Assembly: GCF_008831285.2 (NCBI RefSeq)
Contig: NC_045141.1
Coordinates: forward strand, 24,847,315 to 24,911,314
DNA from: Nymphaea colorata
Lineage: Eukaryota; Streptophyta; Magnoliopsida; Nymphaeales; Nymphaeaceae
Reading direction: 5' to 3'
Length of the DNA: 64,000 nt
Position 1 is the stretch's first letter, and every line of letters begins with the position of its first letter. Positions 23,837 to 36,500 of this stretch are shown one piece after another. Under the pieces are notes generated by a model that saw only the letters and a program-made list of their open reading frames with translations, was not told the DNA's origin and did not search any database. Position numbers and translations under genes: made by a program.

Positions 23837-24442
23837 TAAGCTTTCTCTTGTGGGATCCTTTTTGTCAACTTCCTGGAGTGTGGCTTTCCGGTACATGTTT
23901 CATAGTTTCTTCTCTCTGCAAGTACGTGTATAGTTCTTGAGATTCTTTGCGGTCCTCCCACGGCAGCCTCTGGATTATTGGGTGTTCTTTAGGATCTTTA
24001 GGTACCCATTACCTTCTTTTCTTTTTCATCCTCTGTACATGAATACCATATTAGGCGTTTGTAGGTGTTGCTTCTGCTTCCTTTCTGTGGTGGAAAAGGG
24101 GAGGTTAAAATCTAGGTCCTGTCGGTGTTGAGTTATTTTTTGGTGGTCTGAATTGGCGTTCTTTGTATTGATTCAGAGTGGGTTGAGAGGAAAGTTTTGG
24201 TGGGTTGTGGGTTTTCATGCCCTTGACTTTCATTCTGATACTGTTGCTTTTTCATTTCTCTTGTTTTTGGGAGATGGGTTTCTTGCAGTATCAACCGAAG
24301 AATTGAAATTGGGGCGTTCCGTTCTTCCCTTTGGTTGGTAGATTTGATGGACTGTCAACGTTGAAGTGTGGAGTTTTCTTAGGCATTTTACCGTGAATTG
24401 GAGGAAGACCAATCTAGAGGATTTTAAGGTAGGGGGGAGACG
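23837..24442 (+). promoter_or_regulatory. Probable 5' UTR with an intron, ankyrin-protein gene
   Basis: A donor-like GAG|GTAAGC at about 23834-23840 and an acceptor-like TTTCTTGCAG near 24279-24288 bracket a T-rich segment of about 450 bases, typical of a plant leader intron. The leader then runs to the ATG at 24443 and contains a five-codon upstream reading frame at 24347-24364. This is inferred from splice-like sites only. Confidence 0.4.
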
Positions 24443-27400
24443 ATGGCAGCGACTCTGCCTGTCGAGGTCTCCAGGTATGCTCACAGCCCAGTTCACAGGG
24501 CTGTGGCAATTCGTGACCATGCCATGCTAAGGCGCATCGTCTCCACCCTTCCTCGCCTTCGTGATCCCTCTGAGATCCGAACTGAAGCCGTCTCAATCTC
24601 TGAAGAGGAAAAAGCGGAAGCGATATCCAACGTTATCGACCGGAGGGACGTTCCCAATCGCGAGACACCGCTTCACCTTGCAGTGAAGCTTGGTGATGCA
24701 GTTGCTGCAGAGATTTTGATGGCAGCTGGGGCTGACTGGAGTTTGCAAAATGAGCAAGGATGGAGCCCCCTTCAAGAGGCCATTTGTGCCAGAGAAGAAG
24801 CGATTGCACGGATCATTGTCCGCCATTACCAGCCACTTGCGTGGGCTAAGTGGTGCAGAAGGCTTCCTAGGCTTGTGGGTACCATGAACAGGATGAGGGA
24901 CTTTTATATGGAAATCAGTTTCAATTTTGAGAGTTCTGTGATTCCGTTTATCTCTAGGATCGCACCATCTGATACATACAAGATCTGGAAGAGAGGATCC
25001 AACTTGCGAGCCGATATGACCTTGGCTGGCTTTGATGGATTTAGGATTCAGCGCTCAGACCAAACCATCCTCTTTCTTGGTGAGGGATCTGAGGATGGTA
25101 AAGTCCCGCCAGGATCATTGTGTATGGTTTCTCATAAAGATAAGGAAGTTATGAATGCTTTGGATGGTGCGGGCACACCTGCTTCAGAGGCTGAAGTAGC
25201 ACAGGAAGTGGCTGCTATGTCACAGACTAACATTTTTAGGCCCGGAATTGATGTCACTCAGGCTGTTTTACTCCCGCAGTTAACATGGAGAAGGCAGGAG
25301 AAAACCGAAATGGTTGGCCCATGGAAAAGCAAAGTCTATGATATGCATCATGTCGTTGTAAGTGTCAAGTCTAGACGTGTGCCTGGTGCAATGACAGATG
25401 AGGAATTTTTCTCTTCTTGTAATGAGAATGATACTGAAAGCGAAGATTATGAGGACTTGCTAACAGATGAGGAGAAACGTCAACTGGAAATTGCTCTGAA
25501 AGTAGACTCATCTGAGGCCGCTGATGATGGGGGTGGTGATGGCTTCATCACTCACAGACATAGTTGTTATGAACCTCGAGAGATCCCAATCGAGGACATG
25601 CAAAATAGTCCCAAAGTGGAGAATAAGCAGGAGAAGAAAGGGTGGTTTGGCAATTGGGGAAGGCGTGGAGTGAAAAATGAAGGACAGAAGAAAATGATTC
25701 CCCCTAGAAATTCGGTCTGTGTTGAGGAGAAAGTGAGTGACCTCCTTGGTGAATCTCCATCTAGGCTTCAAACAAGACCTGGAAGGCACTCAGTGGAGAT
25801 TGTTCGTGGGGAAGAATTGCAAAGAGCTCGAGACAGAGAAGCTAAAAAAGGGGCAATAAGTTCCGAAAATATGAGTCGCAAAAAGGGTGGCAGCCGTGAG
25901 AGTGAGTATAAGAAAGGGTTGAGACCTGTCCTCTGGCTCTCTCCTGACTTCCCACTTCAGACTGAAGAGCTCCTGCCACTTCTTGACATTTTGGCCAACA
26001 AGGTCAAGGCCATTCGTCGTTTGAGGGAGCTGCTTACCACGAAGCTTCCTACAGGAACTTTCCCAGTCAAGGTATCACCATTTGTGCTTTAAGCATGAAA
26101 AATAATGACGAAGGTGCATTGGTGTTGAATGCTACTGTTGACTGTATAGCTAATTCTTGTTTATGCATCTCTTGGCTTCTATAATAGAATGACTTGTGTA
26201 GTTTTAATCCTGTTTCAAATGGTACTTACTGTCTCTATGTGTCAACTATCAGTTTGATGATATCACATTCCATTCGAGCAGGGTGATGAAAAGTTTGATA
26301 AACTATAGCACAAGTCTACTATCACTATCATGTGAACGTTGACCATTGGATGGTCTATGACTTTCAGAGAGGGGTTCAGGATGGTCCCTACTCTAGCTTT
26401 CTAGATTTATGCAAAACAAAAGTTAAGACACAAGAGAAGAAAAAATTATGGGTCTCTTGTGTCTGGTTGCTAGAAGCCAGAAAATTCTTATTTTTACATT
26501 TTGAGTGTTAAACTCACTGTTTTTGAACGTTACAGATGTTGCAATCTAATCCATTGTTGTAATCGTTCATGATTTTAGCTCTAATTTGTATCAACATTGT
26601 GTTTTGCATATTGCGGACAAGGTTATGAGTGGAATTTTCATTATATGAACAAGGTTTTCGGTTAAGAACTTTTCAATCACCTGATGTTATTTGAGTGAAG
26701 CTCGTCAAGGTTGTAGCGCTTTGAGATGAAATCGCGAACTTCTGATGGTGCTTAGAGCTAAAGCAGTGTTGTCTTCATCCACATCTGAACTAAGATCCTA
26801 GAAAAGGAAGCTATAAAAATTTTCGCCCATAGTTTTAGTTTTAGTGTGCTGCTAACTATAGAATTTGTGGTAAACCCTTTACAGTTAAAAACTATTTAGC
26901 TTGTGCATCTGGAAGGGAATGTTTTGCAAAAAGATAAGCATGTAGGTTTGGTTAATATTCCCCAAAAAGTGGAAATATTTGCTTTTATTCTTTGTTTAAT
27001 GTGGGGGAGTTTACGACTGTCGATGATTGTAGAAGTGATTCTATTCATTAGTTCCACCAAAAGTATTTCTTCTAGTACTTTCTGATCTTACTGAGATAAG
27101 CTCCAAATAGTTGGTTAGGGCAATTGGATCACCTATTTTCGTGCAAAATCTCACCAATAAAATATAAGCTGATCCAATGCAACTATAGATAGATCTTGTA
27201 TTCAAGCAGTATTTTGCACCAATAAAATATTAGCTGATCCAGTGCAACTATGAATAGATATTGTATTCCCACGCTCCAATTGGCATGTCTTTTTTGCTAA
27301 AAAGAGACCATGCTTACTCCTAAAGTTTTTATCAGTTTCTTCTCTTTCCTTTCCGCCCTTGATTGTTCAAACAAAAAGTCATTTATGCTGTATGTCATGA

Positions 27401-27925
27401 TGATGGCTGCAGCTAGCAGCAATGGAGATAGTAGTGATGGGAAAAGTTGGATTGCATGTGTGAGAACAATATGTTTGTACTGAAGCTGATGTGTTTAACA
27501 TGAGCATCATTCACTTGATTATAATTTATATTGTTTCTTTAGGTTCCTGACAAAGCAAATCTCTTGAGAATCATTTTCAGGTTGCTATACCAGTTGTTCC
27601 CACAATCCGTGTCTTGGTGACATTTACAAAGTTTGAAGAGCTGCAACCTGCAGAGGAGTTCTGCACACCACCTTCAAGCCCTGGAAATAGTCTGAGCACG
27701 GGAAGGGAGAGTCCTGTTCTGCAACCTTCAACCTCATGGTTTCAATGGATTAAGGTCCCTTATCGCCAAAGCTCTTCTACACTTTCAGGCCCTGGAAGCC
27801 GTGTGGAAGACATCCAGGACCCTTTTGCTATTCCTCCAGATTACAAGTGGATTACTGTGGAAGAAAAGAAAAAAAAGATGCAGGAGAAGAACAAAACAAA
27901 GAAGGGCAGAAGTCAGAATTCTTAG
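24443..27925 (+). CDS. Ankyrin-repeat, GPCR-chaperone-domain (ANKRD13-like) protein
   Basis: Two coding exons, 24443..26071 (543 codons) and 27581..27925, with donor AAG|GTATCA, acceptor TTTTCAG|GTT and phase 0 give 657 aa. Residues ~10-135 form ankyrin repeats (RETPLHLAVKLGDAVAAEIL, then a second repeat QGWSPLQEAI). Residues ~140-600 match the GPCR-chaperone domain of ANKRD13 proteins: MRDFYMEISFNFESSVIPFI, DTYKIWKRGSNLRADMTLAG, then IDVTQAVLLPQLTWRRQEKT. A low-complexity acidic and basic middle (DESEDYEDLLTDEEK-type, then KKG-rich) precedes a C-terminal hydrophobic part and a Lys-rich tail. In animals this family binds ubiquitylated cargo at endosomes or assists GPCR biogenesis; the plant role is not established to my knowledge. 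The ATG is the first in this frame after in-frame stops and opens the conserved N terminus. Confidence 0.87.
27152..27270 (+). repeat. 65-bp tandem duplication in the ankyrin-gene intron
   Basis: CACCAATAAAATAT...GCTGATCCA.TGCAACTAT starts at 27152 and again at 27217, with a few substitutions between the copies. It has no coding role. Confidence 0.8.
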
Positions 27926-30339
27926 ATGAGAAGGTATTCATGAGAAACTCTTCCAGTGATTATGCTTCTTGTGCCTTCTTTCCACCCGCTTATCCCCACT
28001 AGGAAGATAAGGAAGGAATATAATGGCACGGTACATACTCCTGGTTGATGGCTGAAATGTCCATATGATTACTGCCACTGGCAACAATTTTCCAGGAGTA
28101 AAATGATGAGGTGCAATTTACAAATCATTGCTGAGCAATTTCAGGCAAGCTGCAGTTTCGTCCTACATTTCTGTAAATTTCTGAAATATTTGTAACCAAT
28201 ATGAATGTTTCAATTTGTTTTCTCACATTAATCAAAGCAAACATTCATTTGGTAATTTCTATACATGAAGCATTTGTGATTTTATGGTTATCAACAGCGA
28301 CAGATAAATATCTTATTTATAGTGGGAAATACTTCGGTAGCCAACCCGTGATCCTGTGCCACTTAGTAGAGCCTTTGCTTTTTTCCCTAGTTTGTCATTG
28401 TTGCAAAGAAGACGATTCAGACCGTGGAAACAGGTGCATATTTTGCATCCTTTGAGATTAAAGAGTGAACAGCAAGCAAGGGGAGTTCGTTTTGAAAGAA
28501 AGTTTGGGCTGCATCATCAGGTTGCTGAAACGTTGAGAAGGCACATACTGGACAAAATAGTCCACACCAAGCGCAACTGTTTGGAATTTGACCCTCATTA
28601 TATTATGAACTATTGGCTTGCCATCTACTTCCATCATTATGTGAATGCCCTTTTTTTTTGTCTGATCCTTTGCAAGGCACTGTATGTTTTTTTTTTCTCT
28701 TTTTATTTTTTGCCCAGAGAAGCACGGTGCAGCTGGTCGAGCAGGATTGTTTTTCTTCTCTTTTCATTTTTTGCCTAGATGTATAGCTGGTTGAGCAGGC
28801 GAGCATGCAGACCATATGTCAAATTCCCTTAAGCTCTATGGGGTGAGGCACGGCACTGAACTGAACGTGCTTTGTCCTCGCACCTAAGTTCCGATGCAAC
28901 TTTCGAACCCGAAGGCAAAGGAAAGAAAGAAGAAGTTGGGGATGGAAGGGAGATTTGGGTTCCTCGAGCATGGCCGAAGAATGGTCAAACTGGGAATGAC
29001 TGACCAGTATTCAAACTCGGAATTCCTTAACCATGATGATGCAAAGCCGGCCAAGTAAAATTTGACCCCACGCTTTATGTCTTCAGGCTGAAACAATTTT
29101 CTCGACTTCCATGAAATCATTTGCATTTGTAAGGTGGCAAGCCACTGCTTTTCATTCCCAAGGCCAAATATGCTCCAATAGCTAGCTTGTGGCTGTGGTT
29201 GATGATTCTAGCTTCTGATTTCGAGGAAAAATTGCTTGTGGGTACTGATTTTTTGTGGGTCTGGATCATCTTTCTTTGGAATTATACGACTTCCACTGAT
29301 ATATATTTTTTTTTCGTGTGGCTGTGGGTCCAAACAATAAATCAGGTGGAAACCTTATACGTGATAGTGAATTCAGATGTTGAGATCCACTCAACCGTTT
29401 TGATTATTTGGTGTGGCCTTACTCTCTTGTTCATGACATGCACTGTGTTTCGTGCTCCCATATCATCCACACCATATAATCATAGCTGCTATTAGCTGCA
29501 GAAAATATATTTCTTATGGAAACCATGGAGAGTTGTCCGTCTTCCTTTCCATTTACTTAAGCTGACTCTGGTTGATACAGTGGATTGGGAGGGTGTGGTT
29601 GGACTGTCTTTGTCTGAATGGTCCACATGATTCATCAGGCCGGCACAGCCCACCCGCATTCCCATTCCCTGACCCATCACCCATAAATGTATGAGACAGC
29701 TGCTGAGCTTCTTTTCATTGTATAAAGACGGTTTTACTCCTCGAAAACCGTGTTGACGCTGATGACAGGCAGAGCAAAGACCAACTTTCTTTCATGGCAG
29801 CAGCTTACCGATTTCCCATGCTTTTCTGCAGCAGTTATTTCAGCCTTTCTTTCTTGTGGACTCTACCTCAGCCATGAACAAGCCTGATACAATTAGAGTA
29901 GCAGACTTATTATTATTATTATTGTTGTTGTTGTTATTTATTTCATAAAAGAGTGATACTTCGTCGTTATAAAAGTGTCTTCTGCAAGAATGAGCCTTCT
30001 TACATATGAATGTGTAATGACTGTTCTGATAGGATTGATGGACAATTGGGTATGCTAATAGCATATGCCATCAATTTAATTGCTGTGGATGCTATTTTTT
30101 TTTAATAACTTTGTATGATGGCAAGTATGATACTCTACTTGATTGCGTATACTGTACATTCATCTAAGTCTCTAAGCAATCATGGACCCTAAAATCTGGA
30201 AGAAAGAGAAGCTGCCTTCTTCATACAGGTTTCGCTATGCTAAGATTATGTTATAAAAAGCTTGTTGAACCTGATTTATTTGTATTCAATTGATCCGAGT
30301 CCTACCATCTTGCACTATTTGCACAGGTCGGACACTTAA

Positions 30340-30652
30340 GGGGTGTTTGGGTGACACTTCAAAACCGGGTTTTGGTTTGCCTCTAAAACCAAGTTTTTAG
30401 AGTCTTCGGGTGCCATCAAAACTAAACCTAGTTTTGACAAAACCGGGTTTTATAAAAAGGAATGAAAAACTTGGACCCCTTTAACTAAGTTTTAGATGTG
30501 ACACCCAAACAAAAAAAAAACAAACCTAAACACAAAAAAAAAATATAAATTTATTAAAAAACTTAGTTTTTATAAAACCTAGTTTTGTAAAAACTAGGTT
30601 AAAAGAAATGTCCCTTTTCAACTTTATTGGTCCCCATGAACCAAACGAACAC
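30340..30652. mobile_element. Tourist-like (PIF/Harbinger) MITE, 313 bp
   Basis: The element starts GGGGTGTTTGGGTGAC. The reverse complement of its right end reads GTGTTCGTTTGGTTCATGG, a related but imperfect inverted repeat. A TAA trinucleotide flanks both ends (30337-30339 and 30653-30655), the target duplication expected for PIF/Harbinger elements. The interior is AT-rich, with AAAACCGGGTTTT and AAAACCTAGTTTT repeats that can fold back. It has no coding capacity. Confidence 0.68.
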
Positions 30653-31052
30653 TAAGAATTTCTTGGCAAAAATTGCAATATTCATGTATTTTCCTCTGTC
30701 TTTCTCATTATTTTCTTGGGCAAACATGTTCTGCTTTTTTGGATTATAAAAAAAAAAAAGGTGCCCCCCCATCATAGGCAACTTGGATTTTCCAAATCTC
30801 GCTAAACTATACTAACGAGTTACCACCTCGACGATTGCAACTTTGACTTTCTTTATCTTGAGTTTCTCAAATCCAACCCCGAAGAGCCAAGTGGGTGCAG
30901 GGTGATCTTGTTGGCAACTTAAAAATCTTTCAACAGAGTTTCATCACACATTGTAGTAATCTAAAACAAGAATTTGTGAGCCATACATTTAAAACTGTTT
31001 AATTTTCGATCTTCACGAGTTCCAGTATTTATCTAATCTCTCTTTACGATTT

Positions 31053-31056
<4 letters not shown>

Positions 31057-31136
<80 letters not shown>
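31057..31136. repeat. (AT)40 microsatellite, 80 bp
   Basis: Uninterrupted AT dinucleotides over 80 bp, perfectly self-complementary and able to extrude a cruciform. Confidence 0.95.
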
Positions 31137-31138
<2 letters not shown>

Positions 31139-31723
31139 CACCAATTGAGCTAAGTAGTTACATGTAGGAAGCAAATTTTGCAATAACTAGTTTCATATGT
31201 CAAAAAATCGACCAGTTTTGCAGATATTTTCTTCACAAAAACTTTGTCGACTAGTCTTGCAGATCCAATGTTCATATATAACCAGGTCTGGTCCATGTCG
31301 GATCTAATACACATTTTCATATTGCGTCACAAAATTGTAAAAGAAACTTGAACCATCCAAATTTGGATTGGCGATTCAGTAACTCCAAACCCATTGGCAG
31401 ACCTAAAGCCAATCATAGTTCAACTTTATTTTGTTTAATAAGTTGTTCTATGTAAAGCCAACTAGAGCTCCTTTCACTTGGGTAGGACTACAAGCAAGAC
31501 TTTCAAATCAAGAAAATCCAAGTAATTTTTTTCATGTCCTTGGCATGTACATAAGCAACTACATGCATTCACCTGTTTAAGCCAAAATAATTTGGAGCAA
31601 TGAACCAAGAAGAACACCTGTATGATTTTATTCGTCTTGTTGTCTCTATTTCAAATATATTTTTATTGGTTAAAAATCCCATCAAGGTCCTTGTTCCCGT
31701 GTTCTATTTGGTTTAAAAAAATA

Positions 31724-31755
<32 letters not shown>

Positions 31756-33503
31756 TCTGTACGTGTCAGGTCACGTATCAGTGTGATAGGGCTCATGTGA
31801 TCGAAAATGTGGGCTGCAAAATTAGAACCGTTGGAGCTGCGGCCTTCTGGTGCCTCCCGTTACTTTGTGGAGCCACGTGTCACAATCTTGACCGATAAAA
31901 AAAACCGGTGGGTTCATTCGCGACGTGGTGGTCTGTGGGACAGTCGGCTCAGCGTTCGAAAGTAATCGTGAAAGACCTAAATACCCTTACCATCTTCATA
32001 GAATGACCCACATGGTATAGCTGTTCGCCGCCCCGAGCCCCGCAGACAGAAAACTTGGGTCTCCCTTCACCGCGGCGCGGTTTGGGTGCTATTGGTTCGA
32101 ACTTTCATCGCAAAACCAGATCTGATTTGTAACCCGCCTGATTTAGTTTCAATTTTTGCCTCTAAGTTGGATGAGTATATAATCTGGTTGTTTTTTCATG
32201 AAAACTTTAGTGTATTAGGAGAAATTCATTGAAATTGAAAAAATAATTAACTTCAGATATGTTTTATATCAAAACAATTTTAACTTTATATCTACAATGT
32301 TAAATTACAAATAATATATGAATAGTCTATTCCAAGTGGTCTGGCCTTTGTGGTTACGTGGCTTGTGAGATCAACACATTCCTAGACATATGCATACTTA
32401 AGTTCTTTATTGTCATGCAGTTTGTTGAAATCTGTTACGTTGAACACTTACGATCGGTTCTTTGGGCTATAACATTATAGTTAATGCAAGAATATGCTAA
32501 ATGTGAATCATTTGAGAAAAGTTGATTCTCGTATCTCAAATACTAACAGTGATTATCATGAGGGCGATAGTATAGCTGGTTGGTATGATTGTTACATCGC
32601 TGACATGTTATCAGTTTGCTTCCAGTCCGATGATATGCCATCAGTTTGATTTCAGTGGGTGTTACTCTTCTTATGGACTACAAATGGTAACTATACATCA
32701 TTTAAGTTGAATGACGTACCATAAACCATTCAAGATCTAGGCCCTCATGAACCACTAAATAAAAAAAATGATTCGGAAATGACTTTGTGTTTCAAAAATT
32801 GAAGGATGATCGTTATATATACATGCTGGGCTTTATTATCCTGTTCATAGTTTTAGATGAATCATGCAAATTAAAATTTTGATGTCGTCGAGATGCCCAT
32901 ATCAATTATGGCATGGTTATTAACAATTCAAATCCTTAAATAGCTATCTGTGTCTATTTCCTTTATATTAAAGATTCAAAAGTAAAGAACAAGAACATGA
33001 ATCAAGATCTCTTGCTGAGAAAAGTAGTGAAAAATATTTTTCTCAACCTTTAAAGTGTCTATTTCCTTTATATTTAACTTTGTTTTCAAGAATATTAAAC
33101 CAAAAAAGGTTTAGGGTTTTTCTTTGTCTGAATTAGTTCGCACTTACATTAAGAACGCAAGTCAACTCTATCATGAGCCCACTTGGTTTGGGTGAGTCCA
33201 CCCCCTATTTGGAAGGATCACCCCGAGGCCAGCCAGGGGACACATGCGACATTAATGATGAAGCTCATCAAAAACATGTCATTTTAACCGTCTTCCTCTC
33301 GCGCCAGAAAATTTCCCTCCCCGCATTTGCTTTCCCCACTCTCTTCGTCTGCACTCGCTCCGCTTAGAAAACGACCGAGAAGCCGAAATCGCGAAATCGG
33401 GCGATTGAATTGTGATTTTTAGGATATTCCCGAGATTTGACCGGGTACGTTTTGGAAGAGAGGGCGGAGCGTCCTCTCTTGGAGGATTTCCGGTTTTCGA
33501 TCA

Positions 33504-36500
33504 ATGGAGGCATCTCATCTCCTCTGTCTCAGAAACCACCATTTCGATTCCCCTCAGTTTCGTTTCCGTGGTCAAGAAGCGAGGAGGAAGACGACGAGAG
33601 TGAATTCGCGCTCTCTTCGTGGAAGAACCGGCACGCGGAAATGGGTCGTCAAGGCCGTCGCGACAGAGGCGGAAGTGGCAGCGGAGGCGAAGAGGACGAC
33701 TCCGAGAAATAGACCGAGCATGTCTGGAGTAAGAGATTGCATTCTTCTTGTTCGCGTTTCCTTATGGTGCTTTGGGTTGATTGAGTTAGTTAAGCAGTTT
33801 TTTGTTTTCTTCTGGCGGAGCAGAGAATGGGAGATGTTTCGGAGGAGATTAAGCGGGTTCGGGCGCAAATGGAGGAGAATGAACAGTTGGCGACGCTGAT
33901 GAGGGGGCTTCGGGGGCAAAATCTCATCGACACGCAATTCGCCGCTGATGATGTTCGGATGCGGCTTGTTGAGGTTAGCTTTTCCCTTCTTGCTGGTTTC
34001 TTCTTTTTTTGCTTTTATTTGTTCCGTATTGAATTGTTATTCTTGATGTGCGGGTGAAGTCGAATTACGGAACAGATTAAAGGTTTAGGTCCTCTAACGT
34101 TCGTATGTTTGATATTCTTTCATTCTGTGCAGTTGATTCCTTGTATTCGTGGGCTGTAAAAAGTGTTAGTCATCTTTCTCTACTCTTTTCAGGTTTCTGA
34201 TGCTGAAGGTGGGGATACTCTGCCTCTAGTATATGATCCTGCCCTCATCTCGGCATACTGGGGGAAGCGTCCCCGAGCGGTTGCAACGCGAATTGTTCAG
34301 CTATTGGCTGTAGCTGGTGGTTTCCTTTCTCGTCTTCTTGGGGATCTGATCACCAAGAAGATCAAAGAGGTTAGTTTCCATCTGATGGCCTTCAGATCCT
34401 CCTTTCACATGAATAAGAAATGCTTGTGCATTCTTCGCATTGTTAATTATGAGGCAGTTTTAAAGCCATGCTAATGATAGATACTCTTAACAAATTAAAG
34501 TCTTCAGGCTAGTGCTGGAGTCCATGAACATATCATTTTATGCTTAATAATGTCACTTAATTACAACAAAGGGCTCACCGAACTGAAAAAACAGATGGGG
34601 TGAAGTTATATTCAATCCTTGTACATTCTAAGGAAAGCGGGTTTCTGGGTCTATGCGAGCTGTTATGATTTTTGAACTTGATATTAGGCACTATTTTTTT
34701 TTGTCCTCTTCTGTCTTTTGTTTGTGGTAGTTGCTGCCATTCTGTGGCAACTACTTTATAAGTTGCATTTTTCCATTATAATCTTGTTCGTGAATTTTCT
34801 TTCTTCCATTTCAGAATGAAGTTTCCCGTGCAATTGAACTACGAGAGATTGTTACGTCTTTAGGTCCAGCGTATATAAAGCTTGGTCAGGCATTAAGCAT
34901 ACGTCCAGATATATTGTCTCCTGCTGCTATGACAGAGCTGCAAAAACTTTGTGATAAGGTACTGTGATAAAAATATTCATCTTCCCGTAGTCTTCTTATA
35001 GTATGATAATTTTTGTCTAATGACTGTTGCCTTCCAAACATGCACTATAAAATCCTTCTTGTTTCTTAATACAATGAAATTTGAGATAGCTATAGAATCC
35101 TGGTTAAGGGTTAGATGCTGTTCTGCCTATGTTAGCTTTGGTTATATATGCATGTGAAATAAGCTTGATGTTTGAGTATAAAAGAAATATCTGCATTTGA
35201 CTTGGAGCATAAAATATAATGATCATCAATTGTTAACAGCAGCGGTCCTGCTCCCTATGTGCACCTGACCTGCGCATGTTAGCCTATTTAAAGCATGCAT
35301 GTGACGTAGTTGCCTATCTGGTGCTTTGGATTTGCCATCTCACTTGCCATAGGCCCATAACTCATATATATACGGCCATTCTATTAGGAATAACTTAGAT
35401 GAACATGGTTTTAAACCCATGGAGGGCATCCCATCACTGCATGGTTGAGGCCTGCAAAATGTACCTCCCAATAGACAGAGGGTCTCGAGTTTCACCAATC
35501 AGAGGCCTGCTAGTATTAAATGTTTCCCTTGAATAGTTCTGAACAGAAAAAAATACACAATCCTTTATATGAGACCGGACTGTTGATCGTGATGAACCAG
35601 TTTTTTCTGGGTTACCAGACTGCCAATGTTCAAGAGAAGACAAGCAACTTCATTAGTCGCTTTTGATCTTACATGTTGATTACAAGTTTATATTATCATA
35701 AAATGTACAAGTCAGGAATTCAGGATGTTTTAGATAGCCCACTAATAGCTAGTAGCTGATAGAATCTTTACTAGTGGGATGCTAATAAAGTGGGTATGAT
35801 GGTATATGGGAAGCATCCATGCTACACAATGCACACACAGATGCTTCGTTGTTCCTATACTGGCACCTTGCTGAATACAATGCTATGCATGCTATAGATG
35901 GGTATACACTATTGACTATACTATTTTATCCTTTCAGAAGTGTACACGTATAGACCACCTTGTGTTTCCTTCATAGAAAGTTGAACTATTGCAGAACATT
36001 TTTTCCAGTTGAGAATGTTTGTTGTCAATTCCTTAAATGTCATAGATAATTTCTAAATGGATTTTGCTTTGTGGTAATTGAAGGTACCTTCTTTCCCAAA
36101 TGATGTTGCTATGTCACTTCTTGAAGAGGAGCTTGGTCAGCCTTGGCATGAGATATATTCTGAACTTTCTCCCTCTCCAATTGCCGCTGGTAAACTCTAA
36201 GAACATGATTTCAAACTCAAATATTCCAAGTTTTGCGTCTAATGCTAGAACACATTCACTTGCTGATGTTTAGTACACCTTTTTTGTTACCTATCTTATT
36301 TGTCTTCATTCTGTATGTTACAAATTTAATTTGTTTTTCATTATAGTTATGCCCACATTTCAGGTTTATATTTGTTGAGTTTTTTTTATGCAGCATCCTT
36401 GGGGCAAGTATATAAAGGTCGCCTTAGAGAAAATGGGGACGTGGTGGCAGTGAAAGTTCAACGTCCTTTTGTACTCGAGACTGTTACAGTGGATCTTTTT

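Larger units (their letters stand above)
27926..33503. other. Intergenic region between the ankyrin and ABC1K3 genes
   Basis: The first few hundred bases are probably the 3' UTR of the ankyrin gene. No further gene is supported. There is a diverged short tandem duplication at 28690-28800, a TTA/TTG trinucleotide run at 29908-29940, a Tourist-like MITE at 30340-30652, an (AT)40 tract at 31057-31136 and a shorter (AT)n at about 31730-31755. ACGTGTC (ABRE/G-box-like) strings lie near 31760 and 31873, about 1.6-1.7 kb upstream of the ABC1K3 ATG. The leader of ABC1K3 probably begins near 33300, in a pyrimidine-rich stretch. Confidence 0.55.

Noticed and set aside
28356..28778. 140-codon plus-strand frame downstream of the ankyrin gene
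   Set aside because: Its second half is poly-Phe from T-rich DNA and the first half has no recognisable domain; it probably lies in or after the 3' UTR.
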